Shown in pieces: positions 1-9,085 of a stretch of DNA of 64,000 nt. Below the pieces are notes generated by a model, which ran no database searches, was not told the origin of the DNA, and saw only the letters and a program-made list of their open reading frames with translations. Numbering within the stretch: position 1 is the stretch's first letter; every line of letters begins with the position of its first letter. Origin of the DNA: AP-15 sp963750195. GTDB taxonomy: Bacteria; Pseudomonadota; Alphaproteobacteria; ATCC43930; CGMCC-115725. The position numbers and the translations under genes were made by a program. The stretch lies in contig CAVVPS010000005.1 of the NCBI GenBank assembly GCA_963750195.1, positions 496,001 to 560,000 of the forward strand, written 5' to 3'.

Positions 1-66
1 ATCACCGACCCGGTAGTGATCGCACAACTGCAGGCAATCAAGGCCCGCATGTATCCAAACTCCTAA
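1..66 (+). CDS. C-terminal end of an unidentified protein (partial)
   Basis: An open frame enters from the left edge and ends at a TAA at 64-66, giving about 21 residues that end in ARMYPNS. The tail is too short to assign to a family. The 136 bases between it and the convergent mmsA gene hold nothing I recognise. Confidence 0.4.
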   Translation: MTDPVVIAQLQAIKARMYPNS

Positions 67-202
67 CAACCCATGGCTGGGCAGAACAGCGCGGCTCCGT
101 CCGCCTGCAACCATTGCTGCCTGGCGCTCTTCGCAGTCCAGTTGCCGCTCAGGCCAACGGGCTATATCCCCGAGGATGTTGGGCGGAAAAGGGTGACCGT
201 CG

Positions 203-1696
203 CTAACGCATCGTCGGCATGACGTATTCGGCGCCGGCGCGAATGCCGGTGGGCCAGCGCGCGGTCATCGTCTTGAGGCGCGTGTAAAAGCGCACGCCTT
301 CAAGGCCATAGACCGCCATGTCGCCGAACAGCGACCGCTTCCAGCCGCCGAAACTGTGAAACGCCATCGGCACCGGGATCGGCACGTTGATCCCCACCAT
401 GCCGATCTGAACGCGGTTCGAAAATTCGCGCGCGGCGTCGCCGTCGCGGGTGAAGATCGCGGTGCCGTTGCCGTATTCGTGGTCGCTGACGAGCTTAGTC
501 GCGCTGTCGAAATCGGGGCTGCGCACGACCGACAATACCGGGCCGAAGATCTCCTCCTGGTAGATCCGCATCTCGGGCTTGACCTCGTCGAACACGCAGC
601 CGCCGATGAAAAAGCCGTTCTCGTAGCCCTGCAATTTGAGGCCGCGGCCGTCGACCACGAGTTTTGCCCCCTCCTTGATGCCGAGATCGACATAGGAGCT
701 GACCTTGTCGAGATGCTGCCGGGTGACGAGCGGTCCCATCTCTGCTTCGGGATCGGTGCCGGGCCCGATCTTCAGCGCGCGCACCCGCGGCACCAGCTTG
801 TCGAGCAGCTTGTCGCCGACCCCGCCGACCGCGACCGCGACCGACACTGCCATGCAGCGCTCGCCGGCCGCGCCATAGGCCGCCCCCATCAGCGCGTCGG
901 TCGCCTGGTCGAGATCGGCGTCGGGCATCACCACCATGTGATTTTTGGCGCCGCCTAGTGCTTGCACCCGCTTACCGGCCGCCGCGGCATTGGTGTAGAT
1001 GTACTCGGCGATCGCAGTGGAGCCGACAAAGCTGACCGCCGCGATCCCGGAATGGTGCAGGATCGCGTCGACCGCCACCTTGTCGCCGTTGACGACGTTG
1101 AACACCCCGGGCGGCAATCCTGCCTCGGTCAGCAATTCGGCGATGCGCAGGCCGGCCGACGGGTCGCGCTCCGACGGCTTCAGGATAAAAGTGTTGCCGG
1201 TCGCTAGCGCCATTGGAAACATCCACATCGGCACCATTGCCGGGAAATTGAACGGGGTGATGCCGGCGCACATGCCGAGCGGCTGGCGCACCGACCAGCT
1301 GTCGATGCCGCGGCCGACCTGCTCGGTGAATTCGCCCTTCAACAGATGCGGGATGCCGCAGGCGAACTCGACGACTTCGGTGCCGCGCGTGATCTCGCCC
1401 TGCGCGTCGGAAAAGACCTTGCCGTGCTCCTCGGTGATGACCCCGGCGATCGCATCGCCCTCCCGGCCAAGGAGTTCGAGAAACTTGAACAGGATGCGCG
1501 CGCGGGTCAAAGGCGGGGTCGCCGCCCAGCTTGGGAAAGCCGCGGCCGCGGCTTGCACCGCCCGGTCGACCTCGCCAGCCGTGGCAAGGGCGACGCGGCG
1601 GATCTTCTCGCCGGTCGCCGGGTTAAATACGTCGCCCCAGCGTCCGCTCGATCCGTCTACTCGTTTGCCGCCGATGTAATGCTGAATGTCGCTCAT
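203..1696 (-). CDS. mmsA: Methylmalonate-semialdehyde dehydrogenase (CoA-acylating)
   Basis: This is a 497-residue aldehyde dehydrogenase, the usual length for MmsA. The family oxidises methylmalonate or malonate semialdehyde with NAD and CoA to propionyl- or acetyl-CoA in valine and inositol catabolism, in the cytoplasm. Visible marks are the N-terminal IGGKRVDGSSG, the cofactor-site ALGGAKNH (most ALDHs have ELGG; the change is typical of this CoA-dependent subgroup), the nucleophile Cys in GERCMAVS near residue 285, and the C-terminal FGGWKRSLFGD. I chose the ATG that begins MSDIQHYIGG. A longer reading adds 14 residues unlike the family. It is transcribed alone, convergent with the partial gene at the left edge. 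Confidence 0.92.
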   Translation of the reverse strand: MSDIQHYIGGKRVDGSSGRWGDVFNPATGEKIRRVALATAGEVDRAVQAAAAAFPSWAATPPLTRARILFKFLELLGREGDAIAGVITEEHGKVFSDAQGEITRGTEVVEFACGIPHLLKGEFTEQVGRGIDSWSVRQPLGMCAGITPFNFPAMVPMWMFPMALATGNTFILKPSERDPSAGLRIAELLTEAGLPPGVFNVVNGDKVAVDAILHHSGIAAVSFVGSTAIAEYIYTNAAAAGKRVQALGGAKNHMVVMPDADLDQATDALMGAAYGAAGERCMAVSVAVAVGGVGDKLLDKLVPRVRALKIGPGTDPEAEMGPLVTRQHLDKVSSYVDLGIKEGAKLVVDGRGLKLQGYENGFFIGGCVFDEVKPEMRIYQEEIFGPVLSVVRSPDFDSATKLVSDHEYGNGTAIFTRDGDAAREFSNRVQIGMVGINVPIPVPMAFHSFGGWKRSLFGDMAVYGLEGVRFYTRLKTMTARWPTGIRAGAEYVMPTMR

Positions 1697-1864
1697 CAGG
1701 ATGCACCTGCCCGCTGATCTGTCCAGATACCCTATCATAGGCTTGGCGCGGCGTCGGCGGCAGCCGATTTTCGTTGATTACGCGGATTGCGCGGTCCTCA
1801 AATCCAGCCGAACTCTCGCCGGCGGCCAGCACGAACGGTGCCGATCGGGCCCGGAGGAGGACCC

Positions 1865-1951
1865 TCAGATCCCGGTGATTGCGGTATAAGCCGATAACAC
1901 GGTCCAGACGACCAGCAGGGTTATCCCGCTCCAATAGACCCACCGATACAT
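1865..1951 (-). CDS. Possible 28-residue single-span membrane peptide
   Basis: A short frame reads MYRWVYWSG, a hydrophobic stretch of about 15 residues (ITLLVVWTVLSAY), and a short polar tail ending AITGI. A good ribosome-binding site (GGGGGAG, about 6 bases before the ATG) supports translation. The composition fits a single transmembrane helix. It lies in the gap between mmsA and the divergent RNA methyltransferase. I know no family for it, so the call rests only on the binding site and hydrophobicity. Confidence 0.4.
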   Translation of the reverse strand: MYRWVYWSGITLLVVWTVLSAYTAITGI

Positions 1952-2074
1952 CGCAAACTCCCCCCTTCGCCGAAGATCGTGGACCCGGCCACATCTTAGG
2001 CGTGCTCCTACTATAGGCAATGTGAGGAACCTCACTTCCCCGCTCTCACAGCATCAAGGAAGGATTCGATCGCA

Positions 2075-3346
2075 ATGCGGCGGTGGCATGGCGAACTGGT
2101 GGAATTGTCGGTCGAGCGCATCGGCGGCGCCGGGGATGGCGTCGCGCGCTGGCGGGACGAGCCCGTCTTTCTCCCGTTCACCGTGCCCGGCGACCATGTC
2201 CGCGCCCGGCTCAGCTCCCGCCGCGGTGGCGGAGTGGAAGCCCATGTCGTTGAGCTTATGGGTGCAGGCCCCGGGCGCGCCCCGGCACCCTGTCGCCACT
2301 TCGGGGCTTGCGGCGGCTGCGCGCTGCAGCACCTCGATGCCGATCTCTACCGGGAGGTCAAGCTCGGAAGGCTGCTGAACGCGCTGGAGAGGGCCGGGAT
2401 CGACCCCGTGGTCGTCGAGCCGCTGCGGATGGTTCCGCCGGTGCGGCGGCGGACACGACTCGGTCTTGCGCGCCCTCGTGACCCGCGCCAGCCGGTGCGT
2501 GTCGGGTTTCGAAAGGCCTTCTCGCACGATCTGGTCGATCTGCGCGAATGCCTGGTGCTGGAGCCGGCATTGTTTGCGCTCGTCGGCGAGTTGCGGCGTG
2601 TCGTGCCCGATCTGCTGCCGCCAGGCGGCATGGCCGAGGCGACCCTGAGCCGCACCGACAGCGGCATCGATTTGCTGCTCGAAGCCACGGAGGCGCCTGG
2701 GCTTGGCGCGCTCGAAGCCCTGGCGCGGCTCGGCGACGAACTCGATCTCGCCCGCATCGTCTGGCGGTCACCCGAAGGGGAAATCCCGGTGGTCGAGCGC
2801 CGCCCGGTCCGCGTGTTTCTGTCGGAGATCGCCGTTCCATTCCCGCCAGGCGCTTTTCTACAGGCGAGCGAAGCGGCCGAGAGCATCCTCGTCGAAGAGG
2901 TTCTCGCCGGGGTCGGTCCGCATCGCCCAGTGCTCGACCTTTTCGCCGGGCTCGGCACCTTTGCCTTTGCGCTGGCCTGCAGCGGACCGGTGCATGCTGT
3001 CGAGGGCGATCAGCGCAGTGCCGCCGCACTGGCCCACGCCGCCACCGATGCACCCGGTGTCACTGTCGAGCGCCGCGATCTCGTGCGCGATCCGCTACAG
3101 GCCGAAGTCCTGGCCAGTTTTGCCGCCGCGGTGTTCGACCCGCCGCGCGCCGGTGCCGCGCGGCAGGCAGCAGAACTCGCCGCCTCGCCACTCGACACAG
3201 TGGTCGCCGTTTCCTGCAACCCCGCCACCTTCGCCCGCGACGCCGCTCGATTGCTCGCTGGCGGCTTCCGCATCGAACGGGTGGTGCCGATCGACCAGTT
3301 CGTATGGTCGCCGCATCTCGAACTCGTCGCCGTCTTCCGGCGATAA
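2075..3346 (+). CDS. TrmA/RlmD-family RNA (uracil-C5) methyltransferase
   Basis: A 423-residue SAM-dependent methyltransferase that should methylate C5 of a uridine in rRNA or tRNA. The order is an N-terminal TRAM-like RNA-binding region (about 1-65), an iron-sulfur set Cys73, Cys79, Cys82 (CRHFGACGGC) and Cys159, then a Rossmann domain with SAM motif VLDLFAGLGTFAFALA. FDPPRAGA follows, and the catalytic Cys is in VSCNPATF near residue 380. All hallmark residues are present, so it should be active. An AAGGA lies 12 bases before the ATG. RlmD (23S U1939) is the likeliest role, but TrmA/RlmC paralogues cannot be excluded by reading alone. Confidence 0.88.
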   Translation: MRRWHGELVELSVERIGGAGDGVARWRDEPVFLPFTVPGDHVRARLSSRRGGGVEAHVVELMGAGPGRAPAPCRHFGACGGCALQHLDADLYREVKLGRLLNALERAGIDPVVVEPLRMVPPVRRRTRLGLARPRDPRQPVRVGFRKAFSHDLVDLRECLVLEPALFALVGELRRVVPDLLPPGGMAEATLSRTDSGIDLLLEATEAPGLGALEALARLGDELDLARIVWRSPEGEIPVVERRPVRVFLSEIAVPFPPGAFLQASEAAESILVEEVLAGVGPHRPVLDLFAGLGTFAFALACSGPVHAVEGDQRSAAALAHAATDAPGVTVERRDLVRDPLQAEVLASFAAAVFDPPRAGAARQAAELAASPLDTVVAVSCNPATFARDAARLLAGGFRIERVVPIDQFVWSPHLELVAVFRR

Positions 3347-3435
3347 CTAGGACGCGTCAGAACGCCGAATACGCTCGCGCCCGCAACCAGGCGGTATGGT
3401 CGAACGCGCGCACCGCCAGCGGATCGAACCTCATT

Positions 3436-4641
3436 TCAGATGGCGCCGCTCTCCTTCAGCTTCGCAATCTCGGCCGCCGAAAGGCCGAGCCAGCCGCGAT
3501 AGATTTCGTCGTTGTGCTGCCCGATGGTCGGGCTCGGCAGCGTTTCGACCTTGTCGGTCCCGTGCAGGCGCAGCGGCGTCATCGGCACGACGATCTCGCC
3601 GAGTTCAGGGTGGTCGATGCGTTCGAGCATACCGCGCTCGTGCATATGCGGGTCGTTCATGACCTCGGGGGCATTGCGCACCGGCGCACAAGGGATGCGG
3701 TATTCCTTGGTGGCGGCAAACACCTCCATCTTGCCGAGCGTCTGCGTCCATTCGGCGACGAGGGCATCGGTCTCGTCCATATGGGCGACGCGGCCGGCAT
3801 TGGTCGCAAACCGCGGGTCGTCGGCGAGGTCCTCGCGGCCCATTGCCTTCAGCAAATTCTGAAAATGCGCCTCGGTGACGATGTGGATCGCGACATGACC
3901 GTCATTTGTCGGGAACACGTTGTAGGGCGCGCTGTTGAGCCCCGACTGGCGGTTGCCGGTACGCGGCGGGACCTGGCCGGTGCGGTAGTAGAAATCGTAG
4001 CTCGCTGCTAGGGTCGGATACACCGTCTCCTGCATCGACACTTCGACAAGGCGGCCGGCCCCGCTGCGGTCGCGGTCGTAGAGTGCCGTAACGACGCCGG
4101 CATAGAGATGAATGCCGCCCATGAAGTCTACCAGCGTCGGGCCAGCCTTGACCGGCGGTCCATCCGGAAAGCCGGTGACGCTCATGATCCCCGAGGCCGC
4201 CTGGATCGTCATATCCATCGCCAGATTGTCACGGTCGGGGCCGCTGAGCCCGAAGCCGGTGCCCGAGGCGTAGATCAGGCGCGGGTTGATCTCGCGCAGC
4301 CGACTGTAGCCGACGCCGAGGCCGTCCATCGTACCGGGCGAGAAATTTTCCAGCAGCACGTCGGCGCGTTCGACCATGCGAGACAGCAATTCGCGGCCAC
4401 CAGCCTCCTTCAGATTTAAGGTTACCGCGTGCTTATTCTGGTTCAGCATCGCGAAGGGCAGGGTCGCACTCTTGCCGGGATCGGCGCGGCGGCGGCCCGG
4501 CTCACCGCGCGGCGGCTCGATCTTGATTACAAAGGCGCCGGCCTTGGCCATCAGGAGGGTCGCATAGGGGCCCTGAAAGATCTGGCCGAAATCGATCACC
4601 GTCACGTCCGAGAGAGGCATGTTCGCCCGCGTCTGGTTCAT
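3436..4641 (-). CDS. CaiB/BaiF family III CoA-transferase
   Basis: A 401-residue class III CoA-transferase, which moves CoA between carboxylic acids through aspartyl-CoA and glutamyl anhydride intermediates. The N-terminal VIDFGQIFQGPYATLLMAKAG and the GEPGRRRADPG loop are typical. The predicted catalytic Asp is in NLAMDMTIQAASG near residue 170. The start chosen is the ATG giving MNQTRANMPLSDV; an internal ATG at 4620 also fits. It is divergent from the amidohydrolase at 4733, with 91 bases between them. The substrate is unknown; formyl-CoA and succinyl-CoA:organic acid transferases are the closest types. Confidence 0.88.
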   Translation of the reverse strand: MNQTRANMPLSDVTVIDFGQIFQGPYATLLMAKAGAFVIKIEPPRGEPGRRRADPGKSATLPFAMLNQNKHAVTLNLKEAGGRELLSRMVERADVLLENFSPGTMDGLGVGYSRLREINPRLIYASGTGFGLSGPDRDNLAMDMTIQAASGIMSVTGFPDGPPVKAGPTLVDFMGGIHLYAGVVTALYDRDRSGAGRLVEVSMQETVYPTLAASYDFYYRTGQVPPRTGNRQSGLNSAPYNVFPTNDGHVAIHIVTEAHFQNLLKAMGREDLADDPRFATNAGRVAHMDETDALVAEWTQTLGKMEVFAATKEYRIPCAPVRNAPEVMNDPHMHERGMLERIDHPELGEIVVPMTPLRLHGTDKVETLPSPTIGQHNDEIYRGWLGLSAAEIAKLKESGAI

Positions 4642-4732
4642 CGGCTGTTTCCGCCCGCTTATTGGAGATTTCAGTCGCACACCGCCGCCGTGCTGAGTCA
4701 TGCTAACGCTGCGCCCGCATGGAGGATAGCCG

Positions 4733-5878
4733 ATGAAATACGATGTCATCTCTGCCGACAGTCACATCGATTTGATCTGGCTGCCGCCCGATCTGTTCAC
4801 CGCCAATGCCCCGGCCGCGATGAAGGACCGCATGCCCTACGTGACCGACGGGCCGCGCGGCAAGGAATGGGTGACCAAGAATGGTGCCTCGTTCGGGCTG
4901 ATGAACGGCATGGGCTCAGGCGGCCGGCTCTATGAGCCCGGCAAGATCCATCGCTCGGACCGGATGGCGTCGGAAGGAATCTACGACGACGGCAAAAAGG
5001 GCATCCGCCGCATGACCGATCCCGAGCTGCGGATCAAGGACCAGGACCGAGACGGGGTTCAGGCCGAGGTGTTGTACGGTGTCCTCGGCGCTTCGATTCG
5101 GATCAACGACGACGAGGCCGCCGGCGAGGTGCTGCGCATCTACAACGACTGGCTCGCCCAATTCTGCAACACCCATCCCGACCGCTTTGCCGGGCTCGCC
5201 TGCATCCCGAACCACGACATCGACGCCGCGGTCGGCGAGATCGAGCGGGTAGCGCGTCGTGGTGGCGTGCGCGGCGTCGAAATCTCGCGACGGCACGACA
5301 TGGCTAGGCTGTGGGACCCGTGGTGGGAGCCGGTGTGGAGCGCCGTCGCGGCCAGCGGCTTGCCGTTGCATTTCCACACGATCGGCGGCGGTAACCGGCC
5401 GGACCTCTCGAAGCTCGCGCCAAAGACGGCGCTAGCCGCCCGCGCCGCCGGGATCACCAATTTCCAGATGGTGATGTCCGACGTACTGCTGTCGATGATT
5501 TTCTCAGGCGTCATGGATCGTCATCCGACACTCAAGGTCATCATCGGCGAGGCCGGCATCGGCTGGATTCCCTATGTCCTCAACCGCATGGACGCCGAAT
5601 GGGAAGAACAGTTCAAGGAACTCGATCTGAAGATGAGGCCCAGCGAATACTGGCGGCGCCAATGCTATGCCACCTATCAGACCGACCCGATCGGGACCAA
5701 GCTGGTCGACGACATCGGCGAGGACAACATCATGTGGGCCTCGGACTTTCCGCACCCAGACGGGATCTGGCCCGACTCGCAGGAATACATCCAGCGCGAG
5801 CTCGGCCACCTGCCCGCGGCGACGCAACACAAGATCGTCTGCGACAACGCCGCCAAGCTCTACCGCTTCGTCAACTAG
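4733..5878 (+). CDS. Amidohydrolase-2 family metal-dependent hydrolase/decarboxylase
   Basis: A 381-residue TIM-barrel protein of the ACMSD-like amidohydrolase family, whose members hydrolyse or decarboxylate aromatic and related acids. The metal-site start ISADSHIDL (D-S-H in place of H-x-H) is followed by LHFHTIGGG in the middle and by ASDFPHPDG, which supplies the conserved Asp, near the C-terminus. IGEAGIGWIPYVLNRMD is a family signature. A strong GGAGGA lies just before the ATG. With the divergent CoA-transferase and the MFS carrier downstream on the other strand, it suggests catabolism of an organic acid, which is inference. Confidence 0.85.
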   Translation: MKYDVISADSHIDLIWLPPDLFTANAPAAMKDRMPYVTDGPRGKEWVTKNGASFGLMNGMGSGGRLYEPGKIHRSDRMASEGIYDDGKKGIRRMTDPELRIKDQDRDGVQAEVLYGVLGASIRINDDEAAGEVLRIYNDWLAQFCNTHPDRFAGLACIPNHDIDAAVGEIERVARRGGVRGVEISRRHDMARLWDPWWEPVWSAVAASGLPLHFHTIGGGNRPDLSKLAPKTALAARAAGITNFQMVMSDVLLSMIFSGVMDRHPTLKVIIGEAGIGWIPYVLNRMDAEWEEQFKELDLKMRPSEYWRRQCYATYQTDPIGTKLVDDIGEDNIMWASDFPHPDGIWPDSQEYIQRELGHLPAATQHKIVCDNAAKLYRFVN

Positions 5879-5916
5879 CCCCTGAGGCTGACTTTATAAC
5901 CATCGCTTGACTTAGC

Positions 5917-5949
5917 ACCGTCGCGCCCGCGCAAGCGGGGGTCCAGGGG
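5917..5949. repeat. Dispersed extragenic palindrome
   Basis: Between two convergent genes, CCCGC-GCAA-GCGGG forms a short hairpin followed by GTCCAGGGG. This resembles the palindromic elements common between alphaproteobacterial genes. It may also end transcription from both sides. The copy number elsewhere in the genome is unknown. Confidence 0.45.
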
Positions 5950-6008
5950 TCTACTCACCAGGCGGCTGCCTCGGATGGCCGCTTTTCGCGGCGTGATGCC
6001 GGCCGGAC

Positions 6009-7397
6009 CTACTGCGCGGCGGCCCTGACCGGCCCCCGCCGCACCAGCGCGGCGTCCAACTCTTCGATCGTGCGGCCGCGCGTCTCGATGCCGATGAACA
6101 GAAAGCTGACAATGGCGAGCAGGAACCAGACAGCAAAATAGTTGAAGCCCGGCACCAGCGCGTCGAGCGTCGCCTTGGGCGCGACGTAGTTGGAGGCGCC
6201 GGCGATCACCGCAAGGCCGGCCGGGCCGATAAACTTGGCGAGGTTTGAGCAGCCGTAGACGAGACCGAAGCCGCTGGCCCGCAATTGCGCGGGCCACAGC
6301 TCGGCCATGTAAGGAAAGACGACCGAGAAGCTGGCGTTCGCGAAAAAGCTGGTCAACATCAGGAGCAGGAAAAACATCGACAGGCTGCCGAGAAAGACGC
6401 CGTGCAGGTAGCCGGCGAGCGCCATCGCACTACCCGACGCAACCGAGAGCAGAACCCCGGCCGGCCGGCGTCCCAGCGCATCCGACAGCCAGGCGCCGAG
6501 TTCCCGACCGGGGATGCCGACCAGCGCGATCCATACCGAAAGGTACGCGGCCTCGACGGGCGTCACCTTCAGCACCAGCACCAGCAAAGTGGCTTGCCAC
6601 AGCGCCACGCCGACGGCGCCCGTCGAACTCAGCCCGACCATGATCCCCGCGGCGATACTGCGCGGATATTTGAACAGCTCGAGCCACGACACATGCGGCT
6701 GCTCGGGCAGCGACGCCGGCAGCTGGATCTCGCCAGGATCGAGCTTGAGCGCCCAGGCGAGCGAGCGGCGCGCCTCCTCGAACCGTCCCTGGCCGAACAG
6801 CCAGCGCGGCGATTTGGGGACCCACAGGCGGATCACAAAGGCAAACGCCGCGGGCACCAGCCCGATCGCGAACAGGCCGCGCCAGCCGATGATCGCGCCG
6901 AGCGAAGCGCTAAATAACGCGGCCAGCAACGGCCCCAGTGGCAACAAGCCGATCGACAGGCCGCTGACCCATCCCCGCTTCGAGGCCGGTACGAACTCCT
7001 GCAGCAATGGCAAGTCGACAGCCGCGAGCCCGCCCACTCCCAACCCGACGATGAACCGCATCGCCGCGATGAAGATCCACCCGTTCTCCGGCGCCAGCGC
7101 CATCACGCCGGTGGCGAACGAGAGGATCAGGATCATCATCATGAACACCTTGCGTCGGCCGATCTTGTCACCGAGCCAGCCAAAGAAAATCCCGCCCGGT
7201 ATAGCCGCTATCCCCGAGGCAAACAGGATCGCCCCCGATTGCCCGAACGTCAGATGCCAGTCCTTAACAAAGAACGCCAGAACAAATCCTATCAAGGCAA
7301 AATCAAAGAAGTCAATAACTATCGAGAATAGGCAAGCCGTGAAGATTTTCCACTGATTGATGGTCAGCGTCTTTTGCTGATCAAGAAGCTCCAGCAT
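6009..7397 (-). CDS. MFS metabolite transporter
   Basis: A 462-residue major facilitator with about 12 membrane helices. The loop 2-3 signature FGWLGDKIGRRKVF is intact, and LWVPKSPRWLFGQGR in the central loop is typical of the sugar/aromatic-acid porter group. It should be a proton-coupled importer in the inner membrane. A near-perfect AGGAGGAA precedes the ATG. It is transcribed towards the amidohydrolase, so the two genes are convergent. The substrate cannot be read from sequence; an organic or aromatic acid fits the neighbourhood. Confidence 0.87.
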   Translation of the reverse strand: MLELLDQQKTLTINQWKIFTACLFSIVIDFFDFALIGFVLAFFVKDWHLTFGQSGAILFASGIAAIPGGIFFGWLGDKIGRRKVFMMMILILSFATGVMALAPENGWIFIAAMRFIVGLGVGGLAAVDLPLLQEFVPASKRGWVSGLSIGLLPLGPLLAALFSASLGAIIGWRGLFAIGLVPAAFAFVIRLWVPKSPRWLFGQGRFEEARRSLAWALKLDPGEIQLPASLPEQPHVSWLELFKYPRSIAAGIMVGLSSTGAVGVALWQATLLVLVLKVTPVEAAYLSVWIALVGIPGRELGAWLSDALGRRPAGVLLSVASGSAMALAGYLHGVFLGSLSMFFLLLMLTSFFANASFSVVFPYMAELWPAQLRASGFGLVYGCSNLAKFIGPAGLAVIAGASNYVAPKATLDALVPGFNYFAVWFLLAIVSFLFIGIETRGRTIEELDAALVRRGPVRAAAQ

Positions 7398-7834
7398 GAG
7401 TTCCTCCTGTTCTGGTCTTATATGTTGATAGGCTCGCTTTCTGTGAGCGAGGCAGCATCGATTGCCTTGATTAGTACTCGAACGGGAGCCCGCGGTTCAA
7501 GTGGGTTTGCGAGAACCGAACTCAGCAGAGGCACCCGCGAGACGACCAGTATGGGATCCCGCGACCGTGTCGGAAAAGTTTACAGGGTGGTTCAGCGGCG
7601 CGTAAGGAATTTCCGCGGGATTTTGTTTATGTTCCGTGAAAGGCCGTCGGGATTTTTTACAAGCTTCCAAATGCTCTCCGCTCCCTTCTGGTTAACATAT
7701 TAAGATTAAGCTGTTATTCATTATGGTGCGATTTTTGCTCGGGTAAGGTTACGGTAAGCATTTCCGTTGCCACCGGTCTCCGATCGGTCTTTGCACGCAA
7801 TCTTAGGAGGGAAGCGACGCTGGGGCATACCACC
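7398..7834. other. 437-base intergenic region
   Basis: This gap separates the divergent MFS gene and the PEP-CTERM gene. I see no gene in it. It is locally AT-rich (around 7690-7720), carries a sigma-54-like promoter at 7724-7739, and has an AGGAGGGA at about 7806-7813. Confidence 0.6.
7724..7739 (+). promoter_or_regulatory. Sigma-54 (RpoN)-type -24/-12 promoter before the PEP-CTERM gene
   Basis: The bases TGGTGCG-ATTT-TTGCT match the consensus TGGCACG-N4-TTGCW with two changes. They keep the required GG and GC dinucleotides exactly ten bases apart (GG 7725-7726, GC 7737-7738). Transcription would begin near 7750, about 70-85 bases before the gene. RpoN control is known for PEP-CTERM/exosortase genes, so the match is biologically sensible, but it is a sequence match only. 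Confidence 0.55.
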
Positions 7835-8709
7835 ATGGCGTCAACCTATGCGGTACTGATCGGACTGCTCACCACAATGCCCGCCGCAGCCACCCCGTTT
7901 TTCTTCAGCACCGGCAGCCCTGACGGAAAGATGGCGACAGCCTCCCGCCCCGCCAGTGCAGGCAAGTTCGAAATCGAATTGGCCGACGACTTCGTACTCA
8001 CCCAATCGACCTCCCTAACAAATGCGACCTTCACCGGTCTGCTGACGGGTGCCGCGCCAGTAGCGGATATCCGCCAGGTTGTAGTCGAGATCTACCGCGT
8101 ATTTCCCAAGGACTCGGATGTTGGGCGTACCAGCGGGCCGCCAACTTTCTCCACATCCAATGTACCTACCCGCGTGAACTCGCCGTCGGATAACGAATTT
8201 CACGACCCCGACATACGGAACATTAATGCAACGGTCCTGGCACAAACCTTTACTTCGGCCAAGTCGGTTCAGCCCAGCGGCATCCCTATACCCGGCTTGA
8301 CCCCGACAGGCGGCGATGGACCGGTAGTTGGTGAGGAGGTCGAGTTCGACGTGGACTTTACCGCGCCCTTCCTTCTTCTGCCCGACCATTACTTCTTCGT
8401 GCCGCAAGTCGAGATTACTACTGCGGATGGCGAATTTCTGTGGCTATCGGCGCCGAGGCCGATCGTTTCGCCGGGTACATCGTTCCTGCAGGCTTCACGG
8501 ACCTGCAGAGTTGGACCCGCGATCAATTCCCTGACCCCGATTGGTTACGGGTCGGCACCGACATCGTCGGTGGCAGTCCGGCGCCGACATTCAACGCCGC
8601 ATTTTCGCTCTCCGGTGACGTCCCGGAACCTGCCAGCTGGTCTCTGCTCGCGGCAGCGCTTGCGGGATTGGGGCTAATTCAGCTGCGGCGGGGTCGCGCG
8701 CGGCCGTAA
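7835..8709 (+). pseudogene. PEP-CTERM-anchored secreted protein, interrupted by a -1 frameshift
   Basis: The first frame starts with a signal peptide (VLIGLLTTMPAAAT) and runs through an extracellular beta-rich domain to LWLSAPRPIVSPGTSF. The homology then continues one frame over with PAGFTDLQSW and ends in a classic PEP-CTERM tail: VPEPASW, a hydrophobic helix, then RRGRARP. Such tails are cleaved by exosortase after export. The join lies at about 8484-8487, where one base seems to be missing (TTCCTG for TTCCCTG). The AGGAGGGA is 22 bases before the ATG but about 7 before an in-frame CTG at 7820, so the true start is open. It could be a sequencing error rather than a dead gene. Confidence 0.8.
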
Positions 8710-9085
8710 TGCGTCCGCCGCTGTTTGCCACGATCGTAAAATTGCCAGATTGACATGGCAAGTTCCATCCTACGCGGCGCTGCCTCAAACCATCGTCGAC
8801 GTGGAGTAGGGCCGGACCTTGACCGATCATGTTTGTCCCCCGGAAGCCAGTTGCCGGCACCTGGGACTTCAACTCTAAGACAAAGCTTTGCTGCTGATTT
8901 GCTGCAGAAGCAGCCGGCAGTCGCGGTCCTCGCAATCGCTGCTTGTAGTTGGCCTGCCAAACGGGTGCACGCCGCGGCAGGGGTCAGGCTCCGAGTGTTG
9001 AGCCAAGCGTTACGACAACGCCCCGACCCCGACCCTCCCCCGCTCACAGAGGAGGGCGTCGGAGGCGGTAGAGGCTCTGCAACCG
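8710..9085. other. Intergenic region with a palindromic element
   Basis: No gene is recognisable in these 376 bases. At 9033-9056 CCCTCC and GGAGGG flank a 12-base loop, a form seen in dispersed alphaproteobacterial repeats. It lies just after the stop of the NIPSNAP gene on the opposite strand and may act as its terminator. Confidence 0.4.

Noticed and set aside
3357..3434. 25-codon frame on the minus strand right after the CoA-transferase stop
   Set aside because: No ribosome-binding site and no family match; it fits chance in GC-rich sequence.
2548..4011. Long open frame over the RNA methyltransferase and the CoA-transferase
   Set aside because: It is rich in Arg and Ala and crosses two recognised genes in other frames: a shadow of high GC content.
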